Shown here piece by piece: positions 36,858-46,916 of a DNA stretch of 64,000 nucleotides. Every line of letters starts with the position of its first letter. Within the stretch, counting starts at the first letter, position 1. A model generated the notes under the pieces. That model searched no databases. It worked only from the letters and a program-made list of their open reading frames with translations, and was not told where the DNA came from. The translations under genes were made by a program, and so were the position numbers. Where the stretch lies: positions 121,001 through 185,000 of the forward strand of contig RPFO01000670.1 in NCBI GenBank assembly GCA_009746045.1, given 5' to 3'. Origin of the DNA: Mesostigma viride (lineage: Eukaryota; Streptophyta; Mesostigmatophyceae; Mesostigmatales; Mesostigmataceae).

Positions 36858-37388
36858 ATGGCGGCCGCGCCCACGACCATGGCAGCCTCAGGGCGGCTCG
36901 TTAGGGGCCTTAGAGTTAGCGTTCCTGCGGTCCTGTTCGGGGCTGACTGGGCAGAGGATAAATATGGTGAAAATTATGCGAATGTGCGCATACCAGGGAC
37001 AGTAACGCGGGTGACACGAGACAAAACGCAGGCATTTTGCTTGTTCGATGGCGATAAAAGGCCGCTCCCACTCACGAAGGACCAGGTTTTTGAGTATCTG
37101 GTGGCTGCTGACGATGTGGGGGATGGTGCCGATGAAACTCCTGGCCCGGCAGAGGCGCGGGAGGCGACCCCTGAGGCGGATGAGGTGGAGCAGTCGGACG
37201 CTGGGTCTGAGGAGGAATACGAGGAGGAGGAGGAGGATGACGGCGAGGATGATGAGGAGGACATCGAGGAGTCTCCGGTGAAGAAGCGCAAGCGTTCACG
37301 AGCCAAGAAAGCTGCCAAGCACCCCCCCCGGCGCCAGAGGATCGATGGGGGCAGAAAGAAAGGCCGCAAATCGCTGGCCGCGCGGGCA
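36858..37388 (+). CDS. piggyBac transposase, N-terminal part (split gene, part 1)
   Basis: These 177 codons run from ATG (GTGCATGGCG) to the CACTA insertion. The first 70 residues look like a small SH3/Tudor-like barrel (VRGLRVSVPAVLFGADW, RIPGTVTRVTRDKTQAFCLF). An acidic Asp/Glu run and a basic nuclear-localisation-like tail (SPVKKRKRSRAKKAAK) follow. The frame meets TAG three bases into the CACTA terminus (CACTAG), so the insertion truncates the protein. An upstream in-frame ATG at 36,735 exists but adds 41 residues of no clear character. The barrel call is by eye. Confidence 0.75.
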
Positions 37389-37400
37389 CACTAGGAACTC

Positions 37401-37735
37401 GGCTTTGAGAATGGGTGAGAAATGGTGAGAAAAAGGGTGAGAAAGGTGAGAAAAAGGGTGAGAAATGGGTGAGAATGGGTGAGAAAGGTGAGAAAAAAGG
37501 GTGAGAATGGGGTGAGAATGGGTGAGAAAACACGTTTCTCACCCGGGTGAGATTGCCCCAAAAAGGTCAAAAAAGGGGAAAAACGTGAGAAAAATCTCAA
37601 GAAAACAGGACGTGAGATAAGTGAGAAAAACGGGAGGTGTGAAACGTGAGAAAAGTGAGAAAATCAGGACGTGAGAAAAGTGAGAAAAGTGAGAAAAACA
37701 GGACGTGAGAAAAGTGAGAAAAGTGAGAAAACACA
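37401..37735. repeat. Left subterminal repeat region of the CACTA element
   Basis: Many direct copies of GGGTGAGAAA or CGTGAGAAAAGTGAGAAA. The mirror-image TTTCTCAC repeats are at 46,527-46,900. In characterised CACTA elements such arrays are TnpA binding sites. Confidence 0.92.
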
Positions 37736-38086
37736 GCGCTGAAAAACACACCCATAATGCAATATGCTGGCAGCAGACACATGCATGCAGTGCCAGTAAC
37801 AACCGCTGTTCAAAACAGCACGAACAATCATGATTTTTTCATTAAATGTTTGAATAATTTTAATGTTTACAGCTGCAAGAACCCGTTGATTCAACTATTC
37901 AACACTGTTATGGCGTTATGTACATCTTCGGCATTCAATGCCTGTTCAACACATGCAGTCTGTTATGGCGTTATGACATCTTCGGCATTCAATGCCTTTC
38001 ATCAAATACTATATGGCAGCTAGCTAACGAAGCGGGCCGCTCGACAGGGCGTCACATGCTGACTTGAAAGTGGGACCGCTTGCATT

Positions 38087-41000
38087 TTACTCTCGTGGTG
38101 CCTGCAAGAAATCAAGCAAACCGACACAATATATGCAAGAGGAAAAGAAATCAGATCCTTGACATAGACGTAAGCGTTCTACAAGGATCTTGAGCTCAGC
38201 ACCACCTAACTAACAATCCATGCAGCAAATGTGTATGGCAAATCAAACCAAGCAACATACAATTGTTTGTGGTTGTCTCTTTGATACAATTCCATGCATG
38301 CAAGAGGGGGGAAAAAAACAGGCCCTTGCAGATAAACATCTATACCTTCAAATGCCAAAAACATGACACCTATAATTCCCCCCCAAATGAAAGCAGTGCA
38401 GCTAACCTTGGATGGTGATGCAACTGACGACGCCGATGACATGGCATCGTCATCGGCGTCGTCAGTGTCAGTCCTCCCACCACGTTGTTCTTCGAAGGCG
38501 GTCCAGTTTACCTGCAAGTAAGAGGCATACAAGGAAGTCAACTCAATCATGTTCAGGAAAACTTAATTGCAGAAAAAAGATGCTATCAATAAATGGCGAT
38601 TTTTATAGCGGAACAAAATTTCAGAAATCATAGGGGGAAAAACAACAAAACCTAATCAGCCAACATAATTTACCATGATTACATGAACAACAATATGGCA
38701 TGCATGCAAGATGCAAACAACTTATTTTTAGGCACGACTAAAAAGGTATACTTACCGATGTCATCCCCGTTGCCGTCGAGATGTCGATAGTCGCAGTACC
38801 CTGCTGCCGGGCGCGAACAAGGGCCTTTTGTTTTGCTAGGAGGGCTTCTAGCCTGGCCAGTTCTCGCTCTGCATCCTTCAAATCCGGCTCGAGCTCCATA
38901 TCCACGTCGCTGAATTCCAGTTTAGCAGGCGCAACCGACAGCACCGTCGGCGTGGCGACCTCCGCCTTGGCCTGCGCCGCTGCCGGCGTTGCGACCTCCG
39001 CCTTGGCCTGCGCCGCTGCCGGCGTGGCGACCTCCGCCTTGGCCTGCGCCGCTGCCGGCGTGGCGACCTCCGCCTTGGCCTGCGCCGCTGCCGGCGTGGC
39101 GACCTCCGCCTTGGCCTGCGCCGCCGCCGCCGTGGCAACCTCCGCCTTGGCTTTCTCCACAGCAGGCGTGGTGACTACCACCTTTGTCCCTGCCTTTGCC
39201 TCGCTGCCCTGCACCGCAGCCCCAGCCACAACTCCCTTCGCACGCTTCACAGGCACCTGCTGCGCGGACTCCTCCACCTGTCTCTTTTTCACCGGATCCT
39301 GCATGTTGTTGGGGTCCACAGAGGCAGCAGCCTTCACGGCTGCTTGGGACCGCTTGAGGACTCGGTACGCCGTCATGTCCTCGGGGTACACTCCATCAAG
39401 AGCCACCCAAGCACATATTTCCTTGCTGTTCTCGTCTTGGGGGAGGTCGTTGAGGGCGAGCTCGTAAGTCTTGCTTGCGCCGTCATGCTCGACGAACAGG
39501 ATTGAGTGTGGGATCTTCCTTTTCTTGTTGATGGAGCAGACTTTACCAAACTCCCAGATCCACTCATCCTGGTCCTTCTTAGGGTCCTCTAGGAGAAACC
39601 GCACGGCGATGAACATCCCGATTTTCGGCTGGGCATCCTTTCGGATGGTGGCCACGCGGCTGAGCTGCGGCAGAAAGTGACCAAGGCCCAGGTCGAGGGG
39701 GGTACCGCGTTCCTTTTTTATTTGGGGCTCCCGTTCCTTCTTGAGTTTCTTTGGCGGCACATCAGCTTTCTTCTCTACTTTGTTTTTCTGCGTCTTTGGA
39801 ATGAACGGCGCCGCGGCCTCGGCTGCCGGCGCCGCGGCCTCGGCTGCCGGCGCCGCGGCCTTGGCTGCCGGCGCCGCGGCCTTGGCTGCCGGCGCCGCGG
39901 CCTTGGCTGCCGGCGCCGCGGCCTTGGCTGCCGGCGCCGCGGCCTTGGCTGCCGGCGCCGCGGCCTTGGCTGCCGGCGCCGCGGCCTTGGCTGCCGGCGC
40001 CGCGGCCTTGGCTGCCGGCGCCGCGGTTTCTGCGGCGGGGGGAGCCGACGTGGCCGATGGGGAAGCGGCCACGGCAAGGACAGGGTTCCTTGGTGGCACA
40101 GGGGGCGGCGCCATGATATAGACGACCGACTGTTCTGAAGCTGAGGCCGGCTTTGTAGATTGCTCAAGTGCAGCGAGCCTGGCCCGGAGGAGCGCGATTT
40201 CCTGCTCCTGGGGCGTCAGGGTGTTCTCGACCTGCGCATGCCACAATTTCGGGGAAACGGACACAACCAACTAGGTACAATAGTTAGAGGACGTGATTTC
40301 TTGAGCTATTTGCTCATCTGACATGGGGGCGCTTGAAAATGGCAAAGGCAAAGCGGAGCCCGCCGCCTTAAGGCGGGCGTAACAGGTTGGTGGGGTGCTG
40401 GCATGCATAAATAAATGGGGTGGGGTGCTGGCATGCATAAATAAATGGGGTGGGGTGCTGGCATGCATAAATAAATGGGGTGGGGTGCTGGCATGCAAAA
40501 ATAAATGGGGTGGGGTGCTGGCATGGATTACATGTATTAAAATTTTTTTATAGGCTTGTCAGTCACTGTAGCATTTCTTAACCAGATTTATATAAGGGCG
40601 CGTGAATGCCCACGGTTTAAAAAGAACATGGTCACGAGCATGGAGAGTGGAAAGCAACAATCTTTGCGGACGACATACAGTAAGCTAGTAGCCAGAATGC
40701 TTTCTTGCCGTAACCTACCTTGGCCGGGGCTTGTGGCTCGAGGTGAGTCTTGTGTTGCTTGGGATTCGCCATCTTGGGCTTTGGCACCCCGACCTTCACC
40801 TAAGATCGTGCGAGTGATACGACGATTGTGAGGACAAAGACAAGCAAATCAATTAAAAGAAAACTTGACATCGAAGCTAGCGGCAAGTACACATTTTACT
40901 CCAATACTAATGGTGCCGGATCAGAAAATATTGCATGCATGAAGTTCGGTTGCCTTTGCATCGGGAAAAGAAAAGCATTCAGTTCGAATAAGTCCAATGT

Positions 41001-41513
41001 AGAGCTTAGCTATACCTTTGGCGTGTCCAGGTTGGTTAGGTTGGCCAAGGCACCCCCCTCGTCCGGGTTGCGAATGCCGCGCTTCCCGCTATTTGCCTTG
41101 TACTTCGAATTCGACAAGTATCGAGACAGCTCGGCGGCTACAAATTTCCGCGCCGGCTGGAATACCGGAGCCTTGCCCGCCTTCGCGGGGTCCACTTTCT
41201 GCAATTCCTCGTACCTCCGCTTTGCTGACTCAAAAACTGAGTTTGCTAATGCCCCCGCAAAATCGCATATTTTTAGCAGTCTATCGACAACTGCGGCAAC
41301 TAACGCAGCATCTTGTTTAGCTTTTGGGTCCCCAATGTGAAGGTACCTCCGCGATAGCACCGCTATCTGGCTGCGGAGGACTGCCAGCCGGTTACTCTCG
41401 GCGACAAATGGCAAAGGGACTTCCTCGCTGATCTTGTTAACACGGAATGAGCGCCACTCTTCATCTGTGGCCATGTAAGGCCCATCCTGCTCTGCTGCCA
41501 TGTAACTACCCAA
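38087..41513 (-). CDS. TnpA-like accessory protein of the CACTA element, 5 exons, about 724 residues
   Basis: Exons in coding order: 41513-41016, 40799-40719, 40231-38756, 38511-38407, 38101-38087, ending in TAA; all phases agree. Exon 1 is helical (LAVLRSQIAVLSRRYLHIGD, VVDRLLKICDFAGALANSVF). Exon 3 holds a coiled coil (PQEQEIALLRARLAALEQ), about 11 heptapeptide repeats (AAPAAKA), a basic segment, and an SH3/Tudor-like core (GMFIAVRFLLEDPKKDQDEW, WEFGKVCSINKKRKIPHSIL). It then has five 12-residue repeats (AKAEVATPAAAQ) and a second coiled coil (ERELARLEALLAKQKALVRA). I recognise no named family. The position opposite TNP2 and the subterminal repeats suggest it binds element ends, as TnpA does. 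The reverse TGTAA at about 37,866 could end the transcript. Confidence 0.7.
38945..39135 (-). repeat. 36-bp coding repeat in the TnpA-like gene
   Basis: Five tandem copies encode AKAEVATPAAAQ with minor change, inside exon 40231-38756. The unit keeps the reading frame. Confidence 0.95.
39815..40030 (-). repeat. 21-bp coding repeat in the TnpA-like gene
   Basis: About ten copies encode AAPAAKA or AAPAAEA, a Pro/Ala/Lys-rich linker similar to histone H1 tails, in the same exon as the 36-bp repeat. Confidence 0.95.
40390..40525. repeat. 30-bp minisatellite, about 4.5 copies
   Basis: The unit GGTGGGGTGCTGGCATGCAT plus AAATAAATGG lies in the TnpA-like intron between exons 40799-40719 and 40231-38756. 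Confidence 0.93.
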
Positions 41514-42053
41514 CGCGTTGGGTAGAAATTGAATCCGTTGTAGCCTGGGTCAATGCGTCGGCCGCCTGTGTTTGCGGCTCCATGGCAACAACGACTACGT
41601 TCAGTGGACGCGGCAAATTGAACGCATACATCATCTTGAAATCTTGACCGTCCATCTGCACCGATCCGACGACTCATGCAGTATCCCGCTTTTTTTTCTC
41701 TGCAGGAGAGCCGTTGGCCGGTTCACGACGCGTGCGACCACTGGTCTGCATTAACTTAACTTACCTTAAGTTCTCCAGAGAAGTGACCCAAGCCGTCGGT
41801 TGGCACTCATCGACGTCAGCCGCAGTGTGTTGACGCGTCCGCGCGATTCACGCGGCGGCACCAAACGGCACCTACCGACAGAGGGAGCACCGCGCAACTT
41901 AAACAACGCGTTCGTTTTGAGGTCTGCTGTGGCTTCGACGATTTCGCATCAAGTCTGACGCGGGGCCTTCCGTGACTTTACATTTACTGTCTTATTTATT
42001 CCTGAATACTAACAATGGCGGATTTGAACTGTAGCATAGATGATTTTTTACAG
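41514..42053. promoter_or_regulatory. Divergent promoter region of the CACTA element
   Basis: About 540 bp separate the 5' ends of the TnpA-like gene (minus) and the TNP2 gene (plus). An ATG at 42,015 opens a short frame (MADLNCSIDDFLQEG) that is not in the transposase frame; it may be the true start before an unresolved small intron or frameshift. Confidence 0.5.
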
Positions 42054-45000
42054 GAGGGGGCGATCATCTGCCTGGTACCGGGGAGGAGGATGCAAAAGCG
42101 TTTGCCAGAAACTTCGCAGCTACAGTAGGCAAAATATCAGCAGACACACCACTTTATTCAGGATCCAGTAACACTGCCATAGCTAGCGCGTTGGAACTCT
42201 TGTCTATACTCGGCAGGCATTCTGCATCGGCTGCCCTAGCGGATGAGGTATTCACTTTCATCAGCAAAGTTCTGCCAGCCGGTAATTCTCTTCCAGAAAG
42301 TGTAAAAGAAGCCAAGAAAGTCATGAAGGGTTTAGGGTTAGATATGCGTGTATATGACGCGTGCCCCTGTGAAAAATATATATACAAAACAAAAGAAGTC
42401 CAGACCTGCCCAGTATGTAAAAACAATAGATATGAACAATACGAAGATAGAAATGGAGAGACAGTAACAACAAGAAGGGCACATCGCCAAGTTAGATACT
42501 TCCCTCTTATAAATCGTTTCCGCGGATTTTTTAGGATACCCGAGATGTCCAAGGCATTACGATATGCTGGAGAAACTGAAAACAAACAAGACGAAGAAGA
42601 CCCAAACCGGAAAGTCCACGGAATTAAAGGTAAAAGGCGTCCTTGTCGATTTCTTTTCTGCACGTGCTTTTTGGCTGGCTGTATACGGTTCACCCAACTC
42701 ATGCTGCATATGTTGTGGTGATTTTGCTGCATATTATAACATTCGGTTGTGCCGCCCGCACTTCGGCCGTCCCGTTTACCCACCTCCCTGTTGTATAATT
42801 GCGTGCAGATACCCGAGCGATGCTGCACGTCAAGAGATGTTCCCTCAGTTTCGGCTTGACCCACGCTTCCTTTTTTTAGCGCTTTGTTTTGATGGAGTAT
42901 GTCCTAGGTGCTACATGGACCAGCACTCCAGCTGGCCATGTTTCTGTGCAATCTTGAACCTGCCTGAATGGGTCTTCATTAACAAACATTTCTGCCCAAT
43001 GGTGCTTCTGGTGGGAGGGAACAAGAAAGGTAAGGCCCCAAAGAATATGCACATTTTTCTTGACCTGATTGTAGATGAGCTGGTGAAGATGTGGGATGGG
43101 TTTTTCATTTGTGATGTGTTGGATGATGATGAGCATGGTGGGCTCCACCCGGCAAAGATTCAAGCACTGCTTTTGTTTACTGTTCACGACTACCCGGGGT
43201 TTGGTAAGATGGTAAATATGCCAGACTCCGGGTACGACGGCTGCCTTGTGCACGGCCCTGCTTGGAAGGGCACCTATGTTTCCCAAGGGCGCATTGTTTT
43301 TCTTGGGCATGAGACCTTGCTGCCAGCTGATGACCCCCGTCGCGGTGGCAACGACAAGGAGGCGCCGCCAGACATGACGATGGAAACCTATGTAGAGCAC
43401 TGCAGAAACAACGGCCGGGAGCCGGAGCCCTTTTGCAGGCTGCCGTACTGGCCTCAACTCCTCCAACGGCACCTGATCGACGAGTTCCACCTGGGGGCGA
43501 ACAACCTCTTGCGAGTCGCCAACTCCACTAGCGGTAAGTGCGGTGCTGTCTAGTGTTGTGTCACTAGTGTTTGTCGCTGTTTTTTTCCTTTTCAACATTT
43601 TGTATTTAAGGAGAATTCCATTAGGATTTATTACATGCTGTGGTTCAGTGTGTGTATTAAGTATTACTAACATTGGTATGCATTTGCGCTTGTATGGCTT
43701 TGTTTTCCTTAAATCTGCTGCCAGGGGAAGGTTGACCTACGCCATTCGGGATCGGCTGAAGGAGATGAACCTGAACCCGGAGCTGCACATGGAGAAGACC
43801 GTGACAACCACCACTGCCATGGATGGCACAATCAAGACAACAACCAGGAGGCGGGGGTTGCATCCACCCTGCCAGCTCACCTCGCAAGAGAAGGCTGAAG
43901 TTATTGGTGAGTGTTTGCTTTTTTCTCCCAACTGTTTTCTAGGTATTTGATTCAAGTGCAATTATTTAGTTTCGCAATTTTTCTTTCTCTGGTTGTGGTT
44001 CAGTTTTCCTTTCGCACGCGTTTAGGGTCTTCTCACATTTTCAGTGCAATGTGAACAGTGCATATTGCAGTACAGTAAACGTTCGACTTGTCACTCTCCA
44101 TGTTGCATCAAGACTTGCCACTGACTTACACTTGTGGGGTTTACTGTTTTTTTTTTTTTGTCTCCCACGCAGCCCTGGAGCGCCGAATGAAGGACAGCCT
44201 GCCCGACTGCTTCCCGGGTGATATTGTGGGGCTGCTGGCCAATGGCAAGCCAGAGAGAAAGGCCAAGACTCATGACAAGCTAGAATTGTTTTCGAAGCGC
44301 TTACCAGTTTTGCTTAGAGGCCGCCTGCACGCAGACGCAAGAGCTGCCTTTTTGGAAACGTCTGCAGCATGGGACTCAATCTTTAGCGGTAGGGTCTTCA
44401 CTCAGTACGAACTGGACGAGGTAGGTAGGGCTATGTTGAGGTCAATTGTTGCACTTGAGCGTGTTCTGCCCGCATCCGAAATGTCCAGGTCGGTTCACGC
44501 AGCGACACATTTGGCGGGGCAGATTTCAAATGTCGGTCTCCCTGACGGTAGGTCCATGGCGTGGGGTGAGAGATGCATGAACACAGCGGTTTCTGGCCAC
44601 ATGTCTGCACTCAATGTTGAGCACTCCATGGGCCAGTCCTTCGTCAACTTCGAGGTGCTGACGCTGCTATCCTACTTCCAGCATCGAGCCACCGGAGTAA
44701 GTTGTTTCTTATTTGAAGGTCTTTACTTCTTTCTTGTGTGTGTACATGATGTATAGCACCTTGAGTTTGTAATTCTGCATTTACATGAAGCAATGATGGC
44801 TCATTTCATTCAGCATGGAAACTCTCCTTGTGTAAAACCTTGATGTTTCTACTCACTCTCATTTTCAAGGAAAGTGCTCTTTAAATTGAATGCCTTCTGT
44901 ATTTTTGCTTGGTGTGCTTATCATGTTTTTTTCCAATGCAGGTAAAGACCAAGCACTATGTGTGGGACCTTCTCACCAATGATCCGTCGCGCACCATCGA

Positions 45001-46355
45001 GCTGGGCAAGCGCTCGGTGAAAGACGGGTACCGGTTTTCTGAGGACGAGATGACGGCGGCAAGGGATTTGCTGGTAGAAGATGCCCTTCCCAAGGCTGAT
45101 TACAGCGACCCTGCGAATGGCGACGAGGCCTACTGGTGAGCCTTGTTTTTTGCAAATGCTACTTATGCCGTCTGCTTTGGTTATTTTAATTCAGTCCTAT
45201 TGAAAGGCGCCTTGGGATTAGCCATGCAATCATGTTTTACTGTCACAAAGCCAGCCCTAGTAATTAATATCTAGTTTGTTTGGTTTTACCCATCCGGGTG
45301 CCATGATCTTGCCGCCAGTAAAAGCGTCCTGTGTTGTATCTGTTTTTTTTTTTTAATAACCAATACTTAATAATAATACTCTTTGCTGGGTTATCGGTGT
45401 GCGTTTGTTTGAATGCAGGCGAGATCGCTGTGCTGACACAACGTTCAACGTGCTGGCATGGGCATCATTAAACCTGACGCCGCTTGTGCCGCAAGTCATT
45501 GTAGCGGCGTGTGGGGGCGTGAAGCGCTACGCGGATTCTTTCCACAAAGTCAGGATCCACGGGTTCAACTACCGCACGGAGGCTGCGGACCAATCCCAGG
45601 GAAAGCGGCACAAGAATGCGGGAGTTGCGGTGCATGGCCCGGGCGGTGTAGACTTTGGTTTCATCACACACATTCTGAAGGCCAGGTTAGAGTACCCACG
45701 AGGTGGCTGGGAATGGCAGCTGTTGTTGAAGGTGGAGCTTTTTGATCGCCTTCATGTCGCTCACCTGCCCCAGGAGAGGTTGGTGGTCATCAGCAGCGCA
45801 CAGGCCCCCAGGTCGTCGTGCCTTGTGTTGCCAGGTGCAGTGAGCTCAGTTGGGTATGTCGTCGATGAATGCTATGCTCCCGAAATGGTGGTAATCCCTG
45901 CCAAACTGCCATGGAGCATGGCACACCAGGCGCAATCTGCCCTCAGTAACCATGTGTATCACAGCGTGGCAGCAGATTTCCCCACCATGCCGCAGTTTGA
46001 AGTGATTGAGGAGGGTGAGCCGATGCCACCGCCTAGTGGCAAGAAGAAAGGCAAGAAGAAGGGGTCCAAGAAGAAGAAGAAGGTGGCAGCGGCAGACGTA
46101 GGTGATGGCGACGTGGTGCGCCGCGCTGGCAAGGCACCTGCTCGAGGGCGCAGCCGCAAGCGTGGTGCTCCCACAGATGCTGGACCTAGCCAGCCCACCG
46201 TTGTAATTGAGGAGGTCCCTATGGCAAAGAGGGCCAGTGGAAGGCAGCGTAAAGCTGTGAACTATTGCGACACTAGTGGGGATGACACTATGTCATCAGA
46301 AGATGATGTTGATGCAAGCAACCCCTCGGACAGTTCTGAAGAAGATGACTATTGA
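42054..46355 (+). CDS. TNP2-type transposase of the CACTA element, 6 exons
   Basis: Exons: 42054-about 42629, 42809-43537, 43725-43906, 44173-44696, 44942-45135, 45419-46355. Phases agree from exon 2 on; the first junction and the start are unresolved. Exon 1 has the family's Cys ribbon and following motif (YDACPCEKYIYK, CPVCKNNRYEQYED, QVRYFPLINRFRGFFR). Exon 2 holds the nuclease-like core (FRLDPRFLFLALCFDG, LPEWVFINKHFCPMVLLVGG, FLDLIVDELVKMWDG, VHDYPGFGKM, LPYWPQLLQRHLIDEFHLGA). Exon 4 matches the helical middle domain (LPVLLRGRLHADARAAFLET). Exon 6 matches the plant DUF4216-like segment (VRIHGFNYRTEAADQSQGKR, KNAGVAVHGPGGVDFG). It ends in a Lys-rich and then an acidic tail. It should cut and join the element ends. 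All frames look intact, so activity is possible. AATAAA and no TGTAA follow within 150 bp. Confidence 0.85.
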
Positions 46356-46526
46356 TTTAATTTGGGCATGACAGCATTGTTTATGGAATGATGTGCTGTT
46401 TTATATTGTATGAACCCTATATTGCACCTTTGTGGTGCACCCTATAATGCATATCAAAGTGGTGTTGATTTTTTTTTCACGTTAAGGACTTAATGAAATA
46501 AAGCTCGTGATTTTTCTCGTGTTACA

Positions 46527-46900
46527 CTCTTGGTGAGAAATTTCTCACCACGTTGACTTGTGATTTTTCTCGTGTTACACTCTTGGTGAGAAATTTCTCA
46601 CCACGTTGACTTGTGATTTTTCTCGTGTTAGTGATTTTTCTCGTTTTCGTGAGAAACTTCTCAATTTTCTCAAATTTCTCAATTTTTCTCACTTTTTCTC
46701 ACCCATTCTCACCTTTTTTCTCACTTTAGGGTTTTTTCTCACCCCAATCTCACCAAAACGCCCTTTTTCTCACCAAAATCTCACCCTGGTGAGATTTTTT
46801 GCCTAGCGTTTGCGGAAAAAAATTGAGATTTTTCTCAATTTTCTCAAAAAATTCTCACAAAAGGTGAGAAAATTGAGGGTTTTGAGAATTTTCTCAGAAA
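46527..46900. repeat. Right subterminal repeat region of the CACTA element
   Basis: Repeated TTTCTCAC and CTCACC motifs, mirror image of 37,401-37,735. It includes a 58-bp tandem duplication around GTTACACTCTTGGTGAG at 46,506-46,625. Confidence 0.92.
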
Positions 46901-46916
46901 TTGAGTTCCTAGTGCA

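Larger units (their letters stand above)
37389..46914 (+). mobile_element. Complete CACTA (En/Spm) element, 9.5 kb
   Basis: The left end CACTAGGAACTC and right end GAGTTCCTAGTG are perfect 12-bp inverted termini that start with the diagnostic CACTA. They are flanked by CA (37,387-37,388 and 46,915-46,916). Inside both ends lie clusters of GTGAGAAA in opposite orientation. Two divergent genes fill the centre: a TNP2-type transposase (plus) and a TnpA-like protein (minus). CACTA elements usually duplicate 3 bp; here only 2 bp agree (left GCA, right CAC). Confidence 0.93.

Noticed and set aside
37381-37395. Natural stop of a short host chromatin protein at 37,392-37,394
   Set aside because: The stop is the TAG inside the CACTA terminus; the reading frame continues beyond the element at 46,917.
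39677-40138. Arg/Gly-rich or Ala/Gly-rich plus-strand frames
   Set aside because: Complement of the 21-bp coding repeat in the minus-strand TnpA-like gene, which has consistent splice phases.
42154-42864. 236-codon minus-strand frame over the start of TNP2
   Set aside because: The plus strand carries the conserved Cys ribbon and RYFPLINR motif of the transposase; the minus frame has no family features.
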